Source: Molanna angustata (lineage: Eukaryota > Arthropoda > Insecta > Trichoptera > Molannidae). Taken from it: DNA of 64,000 bases. The notes beneath the pieces were generated by a model that saw nothing but the letters and a program-made list of their open reading frames with translations, was not told where the DNA came from and did no database searches. Every line of letters starts with the position of its first letter. Within the stretch, counting starts at the first letter, position 1. Below, piece after piece: positions 37,241 through 48,658 of this stretch. Both the position numbers and the translations under genes were made by a program. The stretch lies in the NCBI GenBank assembly GCA_963576475.1, contig OY754968.1, forward strand, positions 17,248,734 through 17,312,733. Direction: 5' to 3'.

Positions 37241-39065
37241 TCAGATCCATATAATCTCCGGGGGTGAAATTAAGTATTAATAATAAAATTTCTTTCATAT
37301 ACCATTAACAACAGGGGTGATTTTAAGATAGTTTCAATTAAGTGTTAAAGTGTAAGTGCTTCATTACAGTCTCGTTACGAGAGCAGCGGTTAGTAAGATC
37401 TTTCTGATTTAGTATTATATTTATTTTTCTTTGCCCTGGATTTTTCGTTTCGTCATTTTTTTTTTGTGAAACAGGATTTTTATCAATATTACATGTGTAT
37501 TTCATGTATTTGTTTATTCTTTTCATCGGCCGTCATCACTGTTTTTTTTTTGTTTCACGTGTATTTCACATATGTAAGTGATACCGGTCCGCCCCGGCCG
37601 CAGATCCGCGAGAAAGATCCACCTTCCTTCTATTCGAGTAGGATCGTTTAAATTCTCTATGATTAGTTTTCGTAGGGGTTTGACAACAGTGTGGCAACGC
37701 CGGTTTTTCATCGCGCACACGAGTTCGTAAATTTTAAATTTGAAAAAAGAAAGAAAAAGGTCTTTAGCCCAGCCGCCAAAGGTGGAGAATAAAAAAAAAC
37801 TACTTAACTAGAACTGAATTAAGGAATATACCAAATCTTCGGACTGACCTGCGAAGTAAAGGGAGTCAGCCCCCCATCTCCCAGCAGAACTTGGTTCCAC
37901 ATCTCGACACAGGGCAAATCAGGTCACATTGCAATCCTCATTTTATTGTTGACTGTATTTTTATTTTTATATCCATAATAGCCAATATTGTGACTGCGGA
38001 GGCCTTTGCAGAGGGTGGCTCACATAGGTCAGGGTCCTCCAATCATAAAGCGTAGCGTACATTCTAAATTTCAATAAGTTGACTCGCATTTCTTTTTTTA
38101 TTTTTCTTATAAACCTGACTCGTTACGCTTTGTTGATTTGGGAACAAGGGTGCAGTACCACCGAAACAGGGCCTGCTGTCCCGTGTGGCGAGGGAAGCCA
38201 ACTTCTGCCTGTGACCCCCTCTCGAACGCTTCAAATACTGCCCAGATATTCTATTTCACTTCCATGTACCTGGCTGCCAACAACATAATCGCCCCGTGGA
38301 TCATCATAGCCGAGGACGTCCCTTGCCCGTAGCTTCCCGTCGGCCTACGACTTGTGTGGTCTGCTGAACGCCCCCATCAGCAGACGGTCCAAGAGGAGAA
38401 GACCACGTCCTTGGGTGAGTGATCTAAGTTTCTCTCGATCCATCCCCTGTTCGCGTTATATTCTTTTTGAATTCGGCGCCAAATCAGCAGACCACAAACA
38501 AATATTTATGAAAAATATAGTGTGGAAAAAAAAATATTATGACAATAACACATAACCCCTAAAATATGTGACATTATAAGTGACAGATGGACAGTTGAAA
38601 TTATACACGCGTCGTGTCAACACGGACCGCGCTCACTGAACGGCCGAGGGATGGATGCCCGCATCCTTCATGGCCAGAGCAGCTGCAAACCGCACCAAAG
38701 GATGTCGGTTAGGCTCGCTCCACATCGGCAGCTATGGATGTGACACCTAGAGTGCCGAAATAGATCGGCACTCTAGGTGTCACATCGCACCTAGAGTGCC
38801 GATCGCACCACCATTCGGCGAGAGAACCGCTTTCCTGGATCGAAGTGAGTGCTGATTTTAGAAAGTGCTGGATCTTGGAGCAATGGCCTGCATCTCCTTG
38901 AGACTCGCCCCGCCGCCGTTCGCTCCGGACAGTCACCCAACCGGCATCTACCGGTGTCTGGGACCCGAGGTTGCTTTCACCGATAGCCTTGCCCCTTTCA
39001 CCCATCGACAACGGTCCATTCCGGCATCGACGGTGCATCAGCACGCTCATGACCGTGAATAAAAA
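37241..39065. other. GC-rich block, origin unknown
   Basis: From about 37590 to 39065 GC content is much higher than anywhere nearby. Short frames occur on both strands (for example 38865-39062 + and 38709-39050 -), none recognisable. CCGCCCCGGCCGC, CAGTCGGA-type and CCAGCCGCC words occur. It ends with GAATAAA at about 39057, like a transcript end. It is probably a mobile or transferred segment, but I cannot classify it. Confidence 0.3.
38737..38786. repeat. Perfect 22-bp hairpin plus a third copy of the arm
   Basis: Arms GATGTGACACCTAGAGTGCC(GA) and its exact complement, with the 6-base loop AATAGA. Another CACCTAGAGTGCCGATCG follows directly. It lies in the GC-rich block. Confidence 0.9.
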
Positions 39066-39426
39066 TTATGTGTGCCCCAGAACACAACAATATTTCGGCT
39101 GTGTTTGTTTTTTAATTTATTTTTAATGAATTTATTTTAACATGTGACGTCCAACATTTCAATTCATCATTTGTGAGATCCTAATTTAATGCCAATTTTA
39201 TTTATTTTATTTTGTCACATAATCGTGCCGTCAGGACCTTTGACCATTAACAATTTGATATTCTTTTTTTGTATAGTCAGACCACGATTGCATTAAGTAA
39301 TATATTTTTAAAATTCTAATATTGACATGAAATTGTGCTTCGACCTGATATTGACATTGAAAAGTGAGCCCTACCTCGAAGCCTTTACCTCGAATTTTAC
39401 AGCAATTATTATAATTTATACCCGAT

Positions 39427-39474
<48 letters not shown>

Positions 39475-39908
39475 GTATTACATAAAATTATTATTTATAT
39501 TGTTTTTTTTTCTTTCCATATCCTTTTTAATATGTAGTTCACTTCAATGAATGAAAAAATATTACATTGAAGTATTCATAATTCGATAGCTAACTCATAG
39601 CCTAATCCTAATGTGTAGTAGATACATAGGCTTGTTAAGAATATTTAGTATTAATGCTTGACTCTGGACAAAGTCCCCCACTTAAGGATACAGGAGCCTA
39701 TAAGTAATAACAATAATAATATCTATGAGTGGTCTATGGTATAAATGTCAAAAATCATAGACAAGTCTATGTCAAAAATATAAATTGATAGAATAAGTTA
39801 AATTTATGATTACAATTTTGTTTGTAAATTTATATTTGTATGTTAGTTAAGCAACCAATCAATCCCTGTTTAATATTTTTTTTTCATATAAAGAAAATCA
39901 AATTAAAA
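39066..39908. other. MED11 upstream region with GA microsatellite
   Basis: AT-rich spacer. 39433-39471 is an (AG)n run of about 19 units. The MED11 promoter and 5' UTR should lie between this and 39909. No TATA box is evident. Confidence 0.4.
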
Positions 39909-42016
39909 ATGACAGCTCATATGGAACGTATACAAGTTCTAGATTCGATCGAAAAAGATATAATGACTTGTCTTCAAAGTGCTGGTATGTAGAGCTCTCA
40001 CTTGTAAATCCTTTAATTACACATTTTTGTATCAGCCATAATTCAGTACACCATATAACACATTAGTATATACTACCAAAGTTTTGTATTATATGTATAT
40101 TTTATTTACATGTAAAAAGTAAATGCATTTTCTTATATCTAGTATAACCAATGAGCATATCAACAAGTTCTTCTTCTTTAGCCTCCCTCCCTCCACTGCT
40201 GGATGTAGGCCTCTTCCATTCGTCTCCGTCTCTCCCCCTTCGCATCCAGGTCCTTCCAGCTTGCTGAACTATGTTATCGGACCACCTTTTGGGGGGTCTT
40301 CCGACACTTCTATTTTTGGTCCAGAGCCTCCACTGTAGGATTCTGGATGCCCACCTAGTATCCCCCTGTCGAGCCACATGCCCAGCCCATTGCCACTTCA
40401 ACCTTGCAATTCGATCCATAATATCTGTGACTCTTGTTCGGCGTCTTATTTCTTCGTTTCTTAATTTATCTCGAAGGCCCGCTGCGTGCATTTCAGTTTG
40501 TGTATGCTTTTTGTTGTTAGTGTGGTTGTCTCCATGCCATATTTTAACATCGGTAGGATACATGTGTCAAACATTTTTCTTTTCAGGCATATTGGGATTT
40601 CTTTATTTTCAAATTAGTGTTTCAGTTTCTCAAATGCGGCCCAGCCCAGACCTATTCTTCTTGGTATTTCTGCCGTTTGGTTTTCCTTTTCTAGCCTTAT
40701 CTCATGACCGAGGTACACGTATTTGTCAACTGTTTCTATTTCCCAATTGTGTATTTTGAAGCTATGTTTGGATCTAGTTAGTATTTTTCTCTTTTGCATG
40801 TTCATTTCTAAACCCGTTAATTTGGATGTTTCATGTAATTCTTTGGTCATAGTTTCCAATTCTCTTACATTATTGCTGACAATCACTATATCATCTGCAA
40901 ACCTGAGGTGACTCAGATAGATGCCGTTTATCTTCACTCCGTTATTTTCCCAATCTAGGCTTTTGAAAATGTCTTCCAAGGCAACTGTAAACAGTTTTGG
41001 TGAGATTGTATCACCTTGTCGTACTTCTTTTCCGATTTTGAAGATTTCTGTTTTTGTGTCTTCATCTATTGTCACACTCATGGTTGCGTTTCCATATATA
41101 TATTTTATAAGTCACGTATATCTTGAGTCGATTCGTGCATTTTCGAGCGCTTTTATGATCGCCCACGTCTCAATTGAGTCAAATGCCTTTTAATCAATAA
41201 AGGATATATGGAGAATGATATTATATTCAGTTGCCTTTTCAATAAGTAATCAAATTGTTTGTATGTGGGCCCTTGTTCCAAAGCCTCTTCGAAAGCCAGC
41301 CTGTTCTATTAGTTGGTATTGGTCAAATTTATTGATTAATCTGTTTGTTACAATTTTTGTTAATAGCATTAACAAAAATATTAACAAATATTAACTTGAA
41401 AAAATAAAAAGTTTTCACAGTATGAAATATATAAAAACTAGAAAATATTCAAATTATCTTAAAAAATACAAAGGAAGCACACAATTATCTTAAAAGAACA
41501 TTTCCTTTATGTATTCACCACTTGACGAAAAGCGGACAGACCAGATGCTTCCTTCACATATTCTGGCAAATCATTAAACAGTCAAAAACCTTTTTAATTT
41601 TAGCCACTGGTTGCAATGTCCTGAAAATGTTCAAATATAATTTTTGAACTATTATTTTTTTTTTAGGTCAAGCTCTCTTAGAATTAAGTAAAGAAAAATC
41701 TAGCCAGAAGCAAGCAGAAACTAATACTCACCAATTTTTGAGAACACTAAGCCAAGTAGAATCAAAATTGAATGAACAAATAAACTATTTAACGCAAGTT
41801 TCGACTGGACAACCCCACGAGGGCTCTGGCTACGCATCTCAAAAAGTCCTTCAAATGGCTTGGCACAGGCTGGAACATGTTCGATCTTGGGTAAATGAAC
41901 TGGATAGATTGAAAACGACTCATTTAGCTGCAGCCAATAGGGCCACAAATGGTACAAAGTTAAATGGCAATGCAGCATTACCTCCGACAACCATGTCTAA
42001 TATAGGAACTGGATGA
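39909..42016 (+). CDS. MED11: Mediator complex subunit 11, 2 exons
   Basis: Head-module subunit of Mediator, linking regulators to RNA polymerase II in the nucleus. Exons 39909-39984 and 41667-42016, GTATGT donor and TTTTAG acceptor, 426 nt, 141 aa plus stop. Exon 1 gives MTAHMERIQVLDSIEKDIMT and CLQSAG. Exon 2 continues QALLELSKEKSSQKQAE, then the family signature INYLTQVSTGQPHEGSGYAS and LQMAWHRLEHVRSWVNELD. The human protein is about 117 aa; the extra length is a C-terminal tail rich in A, N, T and G. The 1.68-kb intron is mostly an antisense RTE LINE. AATAAA follows at 42102. Confidence 0.95.
40145..41350 (-). mobile_element. 5'-truncated RTE-type LINE in the MED11 intron
   Basis: The minus strand carries the second half of an RTE-like reverse transcriptase: MSVTIDEDTKTEIFKIGKEV, RQGDTISPKLFTVALEDIFK, the catalytic LRFADDIVIVSNN, MQKRKILTRSKHSF, VDKYVYLGHEI, and then in a shifted frame RIARLKWQWAGHVARQGD and RSVGRPPKRWSDNI. 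Upstream (41100-41340) further pieces show stops (YTLI, KAFDSIETWA). The 3' end is AGAAGAAGAA near 40165. One frameshift at about 40590 and several stops make it dead. Confidence 0.85.
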
Positions 42017-42101
42017 CTATACATAACCTAAATTTATAATATATATCTATATCATAACCATCAAACAAATGCTGTTTAAACCTTAATTATATAATATTAA
42101 G

Positions 42102-42107
42102 AATAAA
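42102..42107 (+). terminator. Polyadenylation signal of MED11
   Basis: AATAAA, 86 bp after the stop codon. Confidence 0.55.
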
Positions 42108-43207
42108 TAAATTATATTAAGCATATATTTTGTGTCATTTTTAGTCCTAAGTATTATTTAGATGGGTGTTGATCAATGACGGATTAGATATGGGGGGCGC
42201 CCCCCCTCCCCTTGCGGGGCGCGTATTTACCTTTCCGTGTTGATTAGGAGGCAAGTACTGCCTCGAATTAAGCACTAGTTGTTGTGCTAATGCACTTAAA
42301 AACTCGTGCTGAATTCAAGGCACGTGTCCTCCAAATGCTCACGGTTTAACAAACTGTTCCTGCTAATACGTGTTCAATTCAAGTTATTATTGAATATGGA
42401 ATATATATAGCCATGAAGTTCGCGAGCCTAGGATAAAATCTTGTCACTAGACATGGGTAACTCAACAAAATTCCTTGCGTCAACTCAGGCGCAGCTCACT
42501 GAGTTAACCCATAATTACGTCATGACGCAACAAAATGAATAGCGCGGACCATCTACATGATACATTCAAAGATTCAACAACTCACAGGTTCTTAAGTACC
42601 TACATACAGCGCATGAATGAACTGCGTTGACTTGAGTCAGTAAGTGAGATTAACAAATAATATGGATATTTTTAAGTCACGTCAGTTTTTCACATATTAC
42701 CATTTATTTAAAGTGTTTAAAGGTAATAATTTATTTACTTTGCTGGTACAACACCTTTCCATGAAACTCAGTAACGGTGCAGCTCACAACTCATTGCACC
42801 GGGTCATTAAGCTAGTAAAAAAATTAATAATCTAATATATAAAAATCTCGTGTCACAGTGTTTGTTATCGAACTCCTCCGAAACAGCTTGACCCGTTTTT
42901 ATGATTTTTTTTTGCGTTTATTTGGTAGGTCTGAGAATAGGTTGTAGGCTATTTTTTATACCCCTATGTGATAAGGGTGGCCCTCTCCAGAATTTTTTTT
43001 TTAGTTTTTTGACAAAATGTTTTTTTAAATTTTTTAATTGAATCGGCATTAAAAAATACTTAAAGCCCTAAATTTGCACCCTTTTACCTTTAACCCCTAT
43101 TTTTTAATAGCGATATTACTATTTTTTTTTTATACACAGATGCGTAATAGGGTTGCAAGATCGCAATTGATTAATCATGGTCGTACGATAATTTTTTATT
43201 AATTTAT

Positions 43208-43660
43208 TTATATAACACTTTTTTGTACATACATACAAGTACAAAGTACAACTGGCGGACTAATTGCCTGGAGGCAATTTCTTCCAGTAAACCATCTGAG
43301 ATCAAAAGTACATAACATAGTTTCGGCATATGTACATAATAACACAATAACACAACCAGTATAAGACAGCAAAACAAAAAGTGAGAAATTACACAAATTC
43401 AGAAAGGAGAGGAAAATCAGAAAGGGAAGGGAGAGGATGAGGAGGGAACAAAAGGGATGGAAAGTGAAATTGAGAGGAAGAGTGAGCATTTAAGACGAGA
43501 TTTGAAAATTGGAAGTGATGTGGCAGTTCTAATATCAAATTCTTAATTGTTCCACAGCCGGGCAGCATAAATAGTGAAGGAAGATGAATAATAATCTGTA
43601 ACGTGAGGTGGGATGGCAAGGGTTCTCTCTTCTCTAGACCGAAGTGGGATTCCATGAGAG
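43208..43660 (-). mobile_element. LINE 3' fragment with shared hairpin, in the Helitron
   Basis: The minus strand reads, across frames, FTIYAARLWNNLRIDIRTAT and SLPIFKSRLK, a LINE protein ending. A CT-rich 3' UTR follows, and GGAAGAAATTGCCTCCAGGC, AATTAGTCCGCCAGTTGTAC. The hairpin TTGCC/GGCAA is intact. Confidence 0.7.
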
Positions 43661-43861
43661 GCCAACGGTTGAAATCTTTCTTTCAGATATGTGGGGACAT
43701 TTTATGTATTTAACCCAGTGAAAACAGAAAGTGTGATTGTTATACTGTAGTCACCTCTCAACCAGCAAGGAGTAGGGACGAGAAAGATGGCGGTCTCCTA
43801 TCTCCCTCACACAATAGGCTTTCTCTCACTATCTACACAGTTTTCGGCCATTATTATAGTT

Positions 43862-44840
43862 CGTACATCGAACAGTGAGGAAATCGATAGTATTATTTCT
43901 GCGAAAATTCCAGATCCGTCTACTGATCAACCACTGTACGATATTCTTACAACAAACATGATTCATGGCCCATGCGGTAAACTGAATAGTAATGTCTCAC
44001 TACTGACTGATGAACAAATAATCATTTACGACCGCATTATGCAGGCAGTTTTGGGAGGAAAAGATGGATTCTTTTTTTGGATGCACCAGGTGGAACTGGC
44101 AAAACATTTCTCATTTCGCTAATTCTCGCTGAAATACGATCAAATAATGGTATCGCATTGACTTTTGCATCATCTGGCATTGCAGCAACTTTATTAGATG
44201 GAGGCAGAACAGCAGGGATGAACTATCATCTGGGATGAATTCACTATGGCACAAAAAAATTCGCTTGAGGCGTTGAACAGGACACTGAATGATATAAAAA
44301 ACAACGACAAACTATTCGGCGGCTCTCTGTTACTCCTTTCAGGTGATCTCAGAGAAACAATTCCCGTCATTTTATGTTCAACGTACGCTGATGAGATCAA
44401 TGCTTGCTTGAAATCATCGCCACTGAGGCGTAATGTTGAAAAAGTAGGTACAGCTAAAAGTAAACATGCGCGTTCAAATGCTTCAAGATCCATCCGCTGA
44501 TACATTCCCAAAACAATTGTTAGATATCGGCGATAGAATAGTTACATTTTGAATGGCAAGTTCAGAGGCGAAAACGTATTGCTGTCACGAATCTCAATGA
44601 TTACCACAGAAGTGGTAATTGAATTAAAACGCGTTCAATTTTCAAATAGATTGGCATTCTCAATGATAAGTCACAAGCCCAAACGATGTCTGTTTATGGC
44701 TTAGATTTGGGCAAACCATGCTTTTCACACGGACAATTATACGTGGCATGGGCAAACCATCCAGTTTGTTTGTGTTGGCTAAAGACGGACGGACAAAAAA
44801 CATTGTACACTGGTCTTCGAGATTGATATTGTTTTTTTTT
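43862..44840 (+). pseudogene. Helitron helicase remnants
   Basis: Pif1-like helicase pieces in order: PDPSTDQPLYDILTTNMIHG, LTDEQIIIYDRIMQAV, then after a frameshift the Walker A stretch LDAPGGTGKTFLISLILAEI and LTFASSGIAATLL. After a deletion come IIWDEFTMAQKNSLEALNRT (Walker B-like DE) and FGGSLLLLSGDLRETIPVI, and finally DLGKPCFSHGQLYVAWA. Several frameshifts, stops and missing blocks; not functional. Confidence 0.85.
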
Positions 44841-45045
44841 TCATTGGCATAATTCAAGATAAAATATATGTATCGGTTTTTTTTATGTACATTTAATTTT
44901 AAGAGATCAAGCTTTGAATATGTGAGTTTTGTTAATGAAGTAGGTACATTGAATTAAGAAAATGAATGCTTGGTGTTTTATTTAATTTAATTTTATTTTT
45001 ATTTCATGTAGCTTCTCGGGCAACTAACAGGTGCTATGTCAAATA

Positions 45046-45223
45046 ATTATTTAACACGCACCCAATAACAAGTTGCCACATTCTGGAGACTTACGATATT
45101 TATCGTCTCACAGATCCAGACTGAAAACACAATTTTAAAAACTGTGTCTCCACCGGGAATCGGACCCGGGACCTTTGGATCAGCAGTCAGATACCCAACC
45201 CACTGAGTCACGAAGGCCGTTTT
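45046..45223 (-). mobile_element. tRNA-derived SINE, second family
   Basis: From 45223 on the minus strand: GGCCTTCGTGACTCAGTGGG (A-box region), then GGTCCCGGGTCCGATTCCCG (B box), then a non-tRNA body with ACACAGTTTTTAAAATTGTG. The head is unlike that of the SINE at 21381. It is inserted in the 3' part of the Helitron. Confidence 0.7.
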
Positions 45224-45445
45224 GTTATTTTTACAGGCCGTCATCGTCCACAGCGCTCCATTCCTCTTTCACTCATAGACCCCATCCCCACATACATACA
45301 ATAAGTTATTTTTTTTATTTAATTACCAAATTATTCACAAGAAATAATTTATATGGCAAAACAATGTTTGCCGGATCAGCTAGTAAAAGTATAATATGTA
45401 GGTATTGTATTTTATATAAGTAAAGATTATTATTATATTTCATGT

Positions 45446-46290
45446 TTGGTTAGATGTTTGTTAGGTTTCATGTGTGGAAGACTTGGAATGTTTGGTTAAA
45501 ATAGTATTCGAAGGATGCATACAAAATGGATTGAGAATGAATGCAACTAAATCTAAAGTAATGGTATTTGAGAAGAGCGAAAGACGAACAAAATGCGAGA
45601 TACGAGTGGAGAATGTACAATTAGAACAAGTCCATGAATATTTATACTTACGAAGCATGTTTCAGCGTGATGGAAGATTGGAAAAAGATATTGAAAGGAG
45701 AGTAACGGCAGGTAATAGAGTGAATGGTGCATTAAGACCGGTAATGACTGACCCAATTATTTCGAGGCAAGCAAAGCTCGCGGTACACAATGGTATCATC
45801 GCACCGACTCTAATGTATGCTAGTGAGACAACATGGACATGGCAGAAGACGCATGAAAGTAGAATTAACGCGGTTGAAATGAGGTCACTAAGACGAATGT
45901 GTGGTAAAACGATGTATGATAGAATAAGAAATGAGGATATTAGACGAGAATGTATGATTGAAAGAAATATCGTAAGTAAGATGAAAATAAATGCCCTAAG
46001 GTGGTTCGGCCACATAGAAAGAATGAGTGATGACCGTCTGACAAAAAAAGTATACAAAGCTGATAAAAGAGGAACGAAAAGTAGAGGTCGGCCAAGAAAA
46101 AGTTGGCACGAACACATAAATGGGATTTTGAAAGATGGTGATGTTAGAAGTAAGAATAATAGAAGATCGTGTATGAGACGATTTATGGACGTGAATGAAG
46201 CGAGGAATGTATGTCAAGAGAGAGGAGTCTGGCGTTCGGTTCTCTCTGCCCACCCCAAATAGGGAAATGGCGTGATGGTATGGTATGGTA
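45446..46290 (+). mobile_element. 5'-truncated LINE copy with 11-bp target duplication
   Basis: Same family as the element at 47.6-50.8 kb. A 262-aa frame (45474-46262) covers the region after the YADD motif: GCIQNGLRMNATKSKVMVFE, MYASETTWTWQKTHESR, NALRWFGHIERMSDDRLTKK, SRGRPRKSWHEHINGI, ending VWRSVLSAHPK. It ends in a GGTAT repeat tail and is flanked by ATATTTCATGT (45435-45445 and 46291-46301). The intact frame and clean duplications indicate a fairly young insertion. Confidence 0.9.
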
Positions 46291-46519
46291 ATATTTCATG
46301 TACATGTTTAAAAATATCACAACTTAAAGTAAGTATGTCGGTTAAAAAGCAGGCAACTCAATACCCTAAAATTGTTCACATTCTCCCGGTCTAGTACTCA
46401 CGACTCACTGCACCGTGAGCCAATACATTTCGAAGGAGTGAGTTAACACACCCGGCGCAGTGAACTGAGTCAACACAATTGAGCGGAGCAACGCAGTGTT
46501 ACACATGTCTACTTGTCAC

Positions 46520-47640
46520 AATCTATTTCATTCACCAAGTAAAACCATTAGCTTTATTTTATTGTACCTAACCTCTATATCTAATACCAGCAATTCAAAG
46601 AAAGTTATAGTTGTCATTTATAAATTTTCTTTACATACTCTGTATACTGTCAACTGATAAGAAAATAATAAAATAATTTTACAAGAAAATTTTACCATTG
46701 CACTTAATTTTGAAATGTTATTGCAATTATTAAGTGATAGTGAATTATTCGCGTGTTAGTTTCAAAACATACTTGAATCGTAACACTTTCGACACTACAC
46801 CCAAGAAAGGTCCACTCCCATACCTACCCTAGCTTGGCAGGTCAAAACATATGTTTCGTCCCCGAAGTCAGTCAGTGCGAAAAGCAATAAAGAGTGAAAT
46901 AAAAAACAGTGCCCAAATTTGTGATGTGGGAGACAGCAACCAGATGTGTACATGCCTGCCACGCGACCTGAGATGCCAGTAAGGACATCCCAACCATATT
47001 CGGCAATGGAATGCGCACTAAGAATGAGGATGAGAGCAGGCCAGGACCAACCATAAAACGACCATCCCCTACAGGGCAGGTAGAAGAAGGGATGCACAAA
47101 CAGTTGTTGCCGCTCATACCCGGGTAATATGTGCACGTCAGGAAGTACTGCAGCCCCAGCGAGTGCGGGGATCGCTAAGGAGTAGAAGAGACCCTGTGGA
47201 GGCAACAAAATGACCCGGGTCAACGCCAGCTATGAAAAAGTGACAAGACACGAAGGATGTACCAAAAACTTTTTAGTAGATTAAGTATCATAAACTTTTT
47301 AATAGATTAAGTGAACTAATAAGTGAACTTAAGTGAATTAATAGATTAAGTGAATTGTGTATGAACTGAGCCTAAATTTAAGTTATTTATTATAAGAATC
47401 TGACCATTTGAACTGTGCCGGAATTTAAGTGATTTTCATATGTGTATATTTGTTGAGATATAGTAGGTATAGTGTGATAAGTTTTTATTAAGTAATGTTT
47501 CAATATATTGTACTTTACATACATAGCTTCTATACTTCTATCTAGATGTAAGCTGTGTAGTGTAGGATAAACGGGACTTGCATAGTGTTTAAGTAGGTAT
47601 TTATATTTGTATTAAGTGTTTGTAACTAGGATAGATATGT
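46520..47640. other. Spacer and possible 5' region of the next LINE
   Basis: 46800-47250 is GC-richer than its surroundings, with a 43-codon frame from 46851 (MFRPRSQSVRKAIKSE...) of unknown identity. 47277-47370 has loose repeats of TAATAGATTAAGTGAA. It could be the LINE 5' UTR, but the left border is not visible. Confidence 0.35.
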
Positions 47641-47729
47641 GTAATCGTAGATGATGAATGTGTGGGAAAGTGTGATGTATGCATAAGTGAAGGAAGGAAA
47701 ACCTCCTGGACTCCGTTAGGAGACCATCG

Positions 47730-48596
47730 ATGCAGCCCGCCACTCGTCATGGTATGGTCCAGGGGGTAGGCGAAAAGAGGAGAACCGAGTGCAGAGTGGG
47801 AGTGTGGAATATCAGAGGAGGGATGGATAGAAAGATGAACGAACTGTGCGACATAATGAAAGGTAAAGAAATAGATGTTATGTGTGTAAGTGAGACAAAA
47901 AAGAAAGGAAGTGGGATGAACGTTAGGAATGATGGTATGATAGAGCTGTGGTCGGGAGTGAAGAGTGACGAGTTTGCATGCAAAGGGGTCGGTGTGATTC
48001 TAGCGGAACGAATGGGGAAATGTATGAAAGAGTACAAGCTTGCAAGGCCTAGACTGATGTGGGTAAGGATGAAGATCGGAATAACAAGCGTATTTCTAAT
48101 AGTAGGATATGCACCTGGGAACTCCGACAGTGAAAGTGAAAAGGATGATTTTTGGAACAGTGTGATCGAAATAATGAACGAGAGGAAGGATAATGAAAGA
48201 GTGATTCTGGCTGGAGATCTAAATGGATGGGTGGGTGTCCGTAGGAAAGATTTCGAGTCTGTCCTCGGCCCCCACGGTGATATTAGAGTGAATGACAATG
48301 GAAAGAGGCTACTAGAAGTGTGCACGGAAGGGAATTTATTTGTGGCGAACTCAGTATTCAGCCACAAAAGAGTGCACCAGTATACATGGGAAAGAGGGAA
48401 TGAAAGGTCGATTATTGATTATGTATGTGTTGACACCGCACTAAGGAAAGCGACAGTGGACACTAGAGTGTATAGGGGCGCGGAGCTGGAGACTGATCAC
48501 TACTTGGTGATATCAAGAATTGATCTGTTCACCGGCTGGCGCTCTAAAACCCACCGAAGCGAACCAAAGTTGAAAGGCTGCAAGATGAGAGTGTAA
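47730..48596 (+). CDS. LINE AP-type endonuclease domain
   Basis: 288-codon frame. Exonuclease-endonuclease-phosphatase motifs in order: VGVWNIRGG (N-terminal Asn), MCVSETKKK (metal-binding Glu), RLMWVRMKIG, LIVGYAPGNSD, ILAGDLNGWVGVRR (GD-N), RSIIDYVCVD, and ETDHYLV (catalytic Asp-His). All catalytic positions look intact. The enzyme would nick target DNA to prime reverse transcription. The frame leaves the element's main frame close to an AAAACCC run at about 48545, where one base appears lost or gained. Downstream, the RT frame already reads VERLQDESVRNEYG before its first ATG. So this is one long frame broken by a single shift. Confidence 0.85.
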   Translation: MQPATRHGMVQGVGEKRRTECRVGVWNIRGGMDRKMNELCDIMKGKEIDVMCVSETKKKGSGMNVRNDGMIELWSGVKSDEFACKGVGVILAERMGKCMKEYKLARPRLMWVRMKIGITSVFLIVGYAPGNSDSESEKDDFWNSVIEIMNERKDNERVILAGDLNGWVGVRRKDFESVLGPHGDIRVNDNGKRLLEVCTEGNLFVANSVFSHKRVHQYTWERGNERSIIDYVCVDTALRKATVDTRVYRGAELETDHYLVISRIDLFTGWRSKTHRSEPKLKGCKMRV

Positions 48597-48658
48597 GAAA
48601 TGAATATGGAAAAAAGACTGGAAACGAACTTCTTAGAGCAACACATAGTAGAAAAAAT

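Larger units (their letters stand above)
42831..45384 (+). mobile_element. Decayed Helitron
   Basis: The 5' end is TCTAATATATAAAAATCTCG followed by TGTCACAGTGTTTGTTATCG, the usual start of insect Helitrons. The 3' end is a hairpin (GGCAAAACAATGTTTGCC) then GGATCAGCTAGT at 45384, the canonical hairpin-CTAGT. Between them lie relics of the helicase frame. No RepHel replication domain is visible. It carries an antisense LINE (43208-43660) and a SINE (45046-45223). Confidence 0.85.
42448..46511. mobile_element. hAT-type element, opened by later insertions
   Basis: Ends TAGACATGGGTAAC (42448) and GTTACACATGTCTA (to 46511) are inverted repeats, flanked by the 8-bp direct repeat CTTGTCAC (42440-42447 and 46512-46519). 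An 8-bp duplication is typical of hAT. Its own sequence is about 42448-42830 and 46302-46511. The middle is a Helitron and a LINE. No hAT transposase is present, so it was probably a non-autonomous element of roughly 600 bp before being invaded. Confidence 0.75.

Noticed and set aside
38079..39062. Several 60-110-codon frames in the GC-rich block as genes
   Set aside because: High GC makes stops rare by chance; frames overlap on both strands and none resembles a known protein.
40271..40759. 162-codon plus-strand frame in the MED11 intron
   Set aside because: Antisense shadow of the RTE reverse transcriptase, whose minus-strand motifs are clear.
45130..45223. A second tRNA gene on the minus strand
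   Set aside because: Same reasoning: a B box within a longer repeat, with no proper acceptor stem and no terminator; treated as a SINE head.
47747..48367. Long minus-strand frame (206 codons) opposite the LINE endonuclease
   Set aside because: Shadow of the sense frame. It is rich in S, F, L and P, and resembles no protein. The same holds for 48544-49095 and 49624-50121.
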